Origin: Cymodocea nodosa
Taxonomy: Eukaryota > Streptophyta > Magnoliopsida > Alismatales > Cymodoceaceae
Length of the DNA stretch: 64,000 nucleotides
Assembly (NCBI GenBank): GCA_036874045.1
Contig: CM072343.1
Coordinates: forward strand, 392,001 to 456,000
Direction: 5' to 3'
The translations under genes were made by a program, and so were the position numbers. This document shows positions 59,216 to 64,000 of the stretch, in pieces. Below the pieces are notes generated by a model, which saw only the letters and a program-made list of their open reading frames with translations, made no database searches and was not told the DNA's origin. Each line of letters begins with the position of its first letter. The first letter of the stretch is position 1.

Positions 59216-59223
59216 ATATATAT
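59216..59223 (+). promoter_or_regulatory. Candidate TATA box of the pectate lyase gene
   Basis: TATATATA-type element about 60 bases upstream of the start codon, leaving room for a short leader. Confidence 0.45.
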
Positions 59224-59280
59224 CTCCCGTGTAGCCGTCCGCCTTTCCCGGACATATCAGATCGCCCCCGACAGGTCGAC

Positions 59281-61159
59281 ATGAAAGCCCCTGCCATCAT
59301 GGGCCGCCATCCCGCCGCCTCCCTCGTCCTCCTACTGTTATTCCTGTACACGGCCAGCACATTGTCGACGGCGGACATCGCCGACTTTGACGAAACTTGG
59401 AAGGAGAGACAACACGAAGCCCTGGTGTCGTCGATCGAGTCCTATCAACCCGACCCTTTCGATGTCAACGATCAAATCAACAACGAAGTCAAGAGGTACG
59501 TACCTACGTGAAATTAATTAATCATTATAACACGTAAATTATTTGTAACGTATATACACGTATGTGTGTTGGGATGGGATGGAAATTAATCGAAGGTCAT
59601 ACGACGGCGGTGGGAACAGCACAAGGAGGTTGCTGAGGCGGCGGCGGAGGAGGAGACACAGTGGTCCATGTCGGGCAACGAACCCCATCGACCGATGCTG
59701 GAGGTGCGATCGGAAATGGGCTTATCGCCGGAAGCGGCTTGCCAGGTGCGTCCTTGGTTTCGGCCACAAGACGATCGGTGGTAGGAGAGGTCGGCTCTAC
59801 GTCGTCAGAGACCCATCGGACAACAGCCTCGTTAATCCCAAACCCGGTACTCTTCGCCATGCCGTAACCCGGAAGGAACCACTGTGGATCATCTTCGCGA
59901 GGGACATGATCATACGCCTGAGCGAGGAGCTCATCGTCGCAAGCTACAAGACCATCGACGGGCGGGGCGCCAACGTGCACATCGCCTACGGTGCTCAGAT
60001 CACGCTCCAGTTTGTGAAGCACGTCATCATCCACGGAATCCACGTACACCACATATACTCCGGCGGCGGAGGCATGATCAGGGACTCCGTCGAACACTAC
60101 GGCTTCCGGACGCGCAGCGACGGCGACGGCATCTCCATATTCGGCTCCAGCAACATCTGGGTCGACCACGTTTCCATGTACAGGTGCACCGACGGACTCA
60201 TCGACATCATTGAAGGCTCCACCGCCATTACCATCTCCAACTGCCACTTCACTCGTCATGATCATGTAAACCCTAAACCCCATTTCACAACACCACAACA
60301 GATGTAATCCAACCCCATTTCAGATTTATGAATGATAGATAACTACTGGAACTAACTGGTCGTCCGATGCATGCAGGTGATGTTGTTCGGAGCGAGTGGG
60401 AGCTCTGTGAAGGACACCATCATGCAGATCACCGTCGCATTCAATCACTTTGGGAAAGGACTGATACAAAGAATGCCCAGGTTGGTTGGTTATACACAAG
60501 CAAATGGCATTAGTTACTTCATCTTACATATATACATGTATAATACACAATGATCACTCATTCAAAAAATGGTAATCAACCTTGGACTGGTTTGGGCTTG
60601 GCGATCAACAGATGCCGATATGGTTTCTTCCACGTTCTGAACAACGACTACACCCACTGGAACATGTACGCCATCGGTGGGAGTCAGAACCCTACCATCA
60701 TAAGCCAAGGAAACAGATACGTTGCTCCCAGACCCAACAGCCGTCACAATGCCTCTCAGGTAATTAAGAAAAGCTAGATCACCTCACCTTCAGTGTACCT
60801 CCATGTCTTTGAAATCGATGATAAGTAGAAGATCATGTAGATATACCACCATCTGAATTCCAATTACAAGGACAAGTATGTCAATTGATTTTAAATTAGA
60901 ATTTTGTAAAACCAATGAATGCATTGTGTTGCAGGTGACAAAGAGGGAGAATGCTTATGAACACGAGTGGAAACACTGGTTGTGGAAGTCAGAGAACGAC
61001 CTAATGAAGAACGGAGCGTTCTTCATCCAATCTGGCTCGCGATGGCCACGCCATCGCTTCTCAAGGAAGAAGGTCATATCCGCGAGGCCAGGGACACATG
61101 CCGGTAGACTCACACGCTATGCTGGTGCTCTCAATTGCAAGTGGAAGCATCCTTGCTGA
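59281..61159 (+). CDS. Pectate lyase (polysaccharide lyase family 1)
   Basis: Secreted enzyme cleaving de-esterified pectin by calcium-dependent beta-elimination. Exons: 59281-59495, 59596-60265, 60377-60480, 60612-60759 and 60935-61159, giving 453 residues. Residues 1-30 form a signal peptide ([15 protein letters not shown]). Residues about 33-70 ([20 protein letters not shown]) resemble the N-terminal domain of pollen/flower pectate lyases. Then come [59 protein letters not shown] and [12 protein letters not shown] with the catalytic Arg. Divergent points: an Arg-rich linker (seven consecutive Arg at 86-92), [12 protein letters not shown] where relatives have NEVMLLGHSDS, and [10 protein letters not shown] for YTRDKxMQVT. 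The gene is much GC-richer than its surroundings. It is probably active but with altered specificity or reduced activity. Confidence 0.92.
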
Positions 61160-62110
61160 TGATGAGAGTCAATTAATGCGCGGCCACATCTACCTGACCA
61201 TCTCCTATCCGTTGAGTATAAGTAACGATTTTTGTGTGGTTAGTTGATAGTTACTGTTTGTTGTAATAAGGTGGTGATGCCGATTGGTTTAGTATGTTGT
61301 TGTGCTGTAAGTGTGACTGTATTGGTTCTTTTGGAAATTATTGGAAACCATTCATTGAATTGCACTTCCGTGTTTAGTTTAGTTTTCGTTCATTCTCAAC
61401 ACTTTCTACCCGTTGCTAGATGCTTTGAGTCTTCCTCGTGAAAAACATGATCTTCTATCTATTTATCTATCAACGCCACCCTGAAGATCTACGTGTTCTT
61501 CTTTTCACAAGCTTTTACTACAGGCTTCAGATATCAGCAAGAGATTTGTGTAGCATGCATGCATCCGCCTTCTGTTGTTTGTCATAGAGGAAAATTGCAC
61601 CCAGACAACAACTTGTGTACCATTGCAAATTACTGGTTGCTTGAGGTGATAGTCCTTGTTAGCAGCATTTCTAGGGTAAATATATTATCAATAAGATGAA
61701 GAGGCAAGCATATATATATATATATACTTATTTATGATGATCAAAGGATTTCTTACTCATTTGTTCATTTACAGAATCAACAGATGTACATTGGTGGATT
61801 TTCTTGTACCATGTTTGGGTATAATACCTTGAAGCACCAGTCTTCCACATCTCTTACAATTATAGTCTCTTTTGTGTTATTAAATAATTACTTTCTCTCG
61901 GTTGTCTCAAAGATGAGGAGTTTCTGATGCCACATATATAATTAAACGTCTTCCTTGCTCAAAAAAACCATAGTAAACCGTCTATGATATGACATACCGT
62001 AGAATGAAAATGGCGATTTCATACAAGTTGGTTAATCTTCTTATGCTAAAAGAACAGCAATGTACAAAATCTACAGATCACCACTGCTGTTGCGCTCCTC
62101 TTGAACAGAA
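61160..62110. other. Pectate lyase 3' flank
   Basis: Untranslated and intergenic DNA. A (TA)n run lies at about 61711-61726. Short open frames at 61244-61699 are unrecognised. Confidence 0.5.
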
Positions 62111-62119
62111 AACTTTACC

Positions 62120-62830
62120 AACAAAGTGTGCAAGTTGGATAAATCACTGTATGGATTAAAATAAGCATTCAGAAATTAGTTCTGGTGGATAAATCACATA
62201 TCAGTAATCTTTCAGCAAGAAAGCTAACCAAATCTGCATGTATGCCGTTTTAGTGTACACAAAAGACCTTCTGATAACAAGAAATGGCATAAATGAAATA
62301 AAAAAACTTCAAAAACCCACCAGCTTCATACCCATTTCCATGAAATATGAAGTGCTTTCTTGGGGTGGAAATTCCAAAGTGCGGGTAAGAAAATTCATTC
62401 TGGATATGTGGAAAATGTATGGGGCTTCTGCATGTAAAACTCACAGAATTGCCCATAATAAAACATTTGCAGCAAGAGAATTAAGGGAAAGATAAAATAA
62501 AGGAGTCTTCCTCTTAGTCGGAAAACTCATAATCTTATTATAACTAGATTTGATATAACTTATGCTGTAAATCATTTAGGTGAATTTATGATTGCTCCTT
62601 GCAAGCAAAATTTTAGTTCCGCCCATCATGTGCTATATTATCTCAAGAATTAACCTAGGGCAAGGAAATCTAATGAAGACAAATTTTTGAACTAAATTGC
62701 TTTTATGAAGCTGTTTGAGGGCTAGCTAAACCCAATTCCAGAAAGTCCACCACATGTTTTGCCATTTATCGATCTGGGAGGATCATTATTGAAATCCTAG
62801 ACTACAGAAATAATAATTTGTCTTTGGGTC
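62120..62830 (+). mobile_element. Decayed Copia reverse transcriptase/RNase H relic
   Basis: Through frame shifts and stops the plus strand spells Copia motifs in the correct order: KVCKLDKSLYGLK (about 62123-62161), VLVYTKDLLITRNGINEIKK (about 62242-62310; compare VYVDDLLITG), LIITRFDITYAVNHLGEFM with APCKQ (about 62530-62610), AHHVLYYLKN (to about 62650), and PNSRKSTTCFAIY (about 62730-62772). LTRs were not found. It is inactive. Confidence 0.8.
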
Positions 62831-64000
62831 TTCAGTTGAATCAAAATATAGACCCAGAGATGTATACATATAACCCATGTAAGGTTCATATGAAAGGTGG
62901 ATGATCTAATCGATCCTAAAGAATATATCAAAACTTTCTTCTCTTCCTTGTGTTTTTGTCTCCACTGTTTACCGTAGCCAAGGCAGAGTTAGAAATGTTA
63001 ACCTATGGGATCTCATATATAAATAAAAACAAAAGTTTACAATTCGATCTCACATATCAAAATTACATTTTCCTTTAGAAAAATTATAATCAACCTTGAC
63101 ACATTTTTATGTTTTGAAAATGCTTGATAATTACATCACTGCTAATACCATCAGATACATCACTCAATATCAGTAACCAAAATATCATTCTGTAATCAAG
63201 TTTGACAATACTCATTATAGAAAATTATTTTTCAACAGTACTTGCTATATATTGCTGGTGGAAAGTCAAAGTTAATTTGATAAGTGAATAAATTGAAATA
63301 TAAAAAGTATCTATTTTGGTATCAACCATTAATTTTCTATGTTAATGTATCAATATCTGTTAAATAGGTGAAGCTACACGTATATCCTAAAAAAGGCATC
63401 CAGTCCATATCCAATAAGTCAAGATAGAACACTACAAGGAATTAATTTGCTATGTATAATTTATTAATCTATGTTGTAATTTACCATGTATTAAAGTTTC
63501 ATATTAAATTTAGTTTATTCATTACCATATTTTTAATTACTTAAAATCCAACTTGGCATCAACCATTTCTCTGTTAATAATGTAACAATATCTGTTAAAT
63601 AGAGAAATTCAAGGTGAAACTACACATGTTTGCTGTTATAAGGTAGTTAAAAATGAGATAATCTAACCTATGTCTCACCCACTTCAATGTCACACCTACC
63701 AATGTTAAGTTAAGATTGAGGCACTCTCACTCTTTGATTTTTAATCATGTTGTTGATATTTGTCATATTCATATTAAATAAATATATTTAATTAAATTTA
63801 ATAGATACTATAAATTTTTCATTTTTTATTGATACATTTGTCTATAAGATCACATTTCTAAAAACTTCTCAAACTCTGAATCCTAAAGATTGTTGTATAA
63901 AATCACATTTCTATTCTTTGCTTCATAAATTATATATTTACAACCACTACTTATTCAATTCAAATAAAATTTTTACTATGAATTTATAATCATCTAATAT
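62831..64000. other. AT-rich right edge
   Basis: No gene is seen. A diverged repeat pair is present: caatatctgttaaatag with similar flanks occurs near 63352 and near 63588, each followed by a gaaactacac-like string. It may be more decayed retroelement. Confidence 0.4.

Noticed and set aside
59597..60298. A 233-codon open frame on the minus strand
   Set aside because: It is the mirror of the GC-rich second exon of the pectate lyase gene, has no recognisable domain, and the plus-strand family match is strong.

Overview
The window is nuclear DNA from a flowering plant. The protein-coding genes carry many GT-AG introns, the intergenic DNA is AT-rich, and several plant-only families are present (DYW pentatricopeptide repeat protein, RLCK-VII kinase, short PIN carrier, isochorismate synthase, pectate lyase). 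The GC-rich coding start of some genes, especially the pectate lyase, fits a non-grass monocot, but that is only an inference. No rRNA, CRISPR or bacterial-type operon was seen, and no convincing tRNA.

Layout, left to right: an ABCA half-transporter (+) whose first exon is not visible; a small GTPase of the LIP1 type (-); an intronless DYW-class PPR protein (-) resembling Arabidopsis At5g40405; an RLCK-VII kinase of the PBL34/35/36 type (+); a hypersensitive-induced-reaction (HIR) protein (+); an orphan ankyrin exon (+); a short-loop PIN auxin carrier (+); a two-exon mini F-box protein (-); a small Lys/Glu-rich coiled-coil protein (-); a second HIR gene (-); isochorismate synthase (+, 15 exons); and a pectate lyase (+). 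Exon chains were built by hand by matching splice signals to reading phase and family sequence. For the ABCA, LIP1, kinase, both HIR, PIN, F-box, isochorismate synthase and pectate lyase genes the phases close without a premature stop.

The rest is shaped by transposons and repeats. Intron 6 of isochorismate synthase (4.4 kb) holds two decayed RTE-type LINE copies arranged like nested insertions, the inner one split by a short LTR element with about 230-bp direct repeats. The kinase gene holds an antisense RTE relic in intron 1 and a sense RTE tail in intron 5. A probable PIF/Harbinger-type MITE with a TTA target duplication lies beside HIR gene 2. A Copia polymerase relic follows the pectate lyase. 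Two tandem arrays stand out: six units of exactly 59 bp at 25.9 kb and five units of about 71 bp at 46.5 kb.

Functionally, isochorismate synthase (salicylate and phylloquinone precursor), two HIR proteins and an RLCK-VII kinase are all linked to plant immunity in the literature. Their closeness here may be chance. The two HIR genes form an inverted pair with different intron content, the clearest local duplication in the window. Three introns use GC donors.
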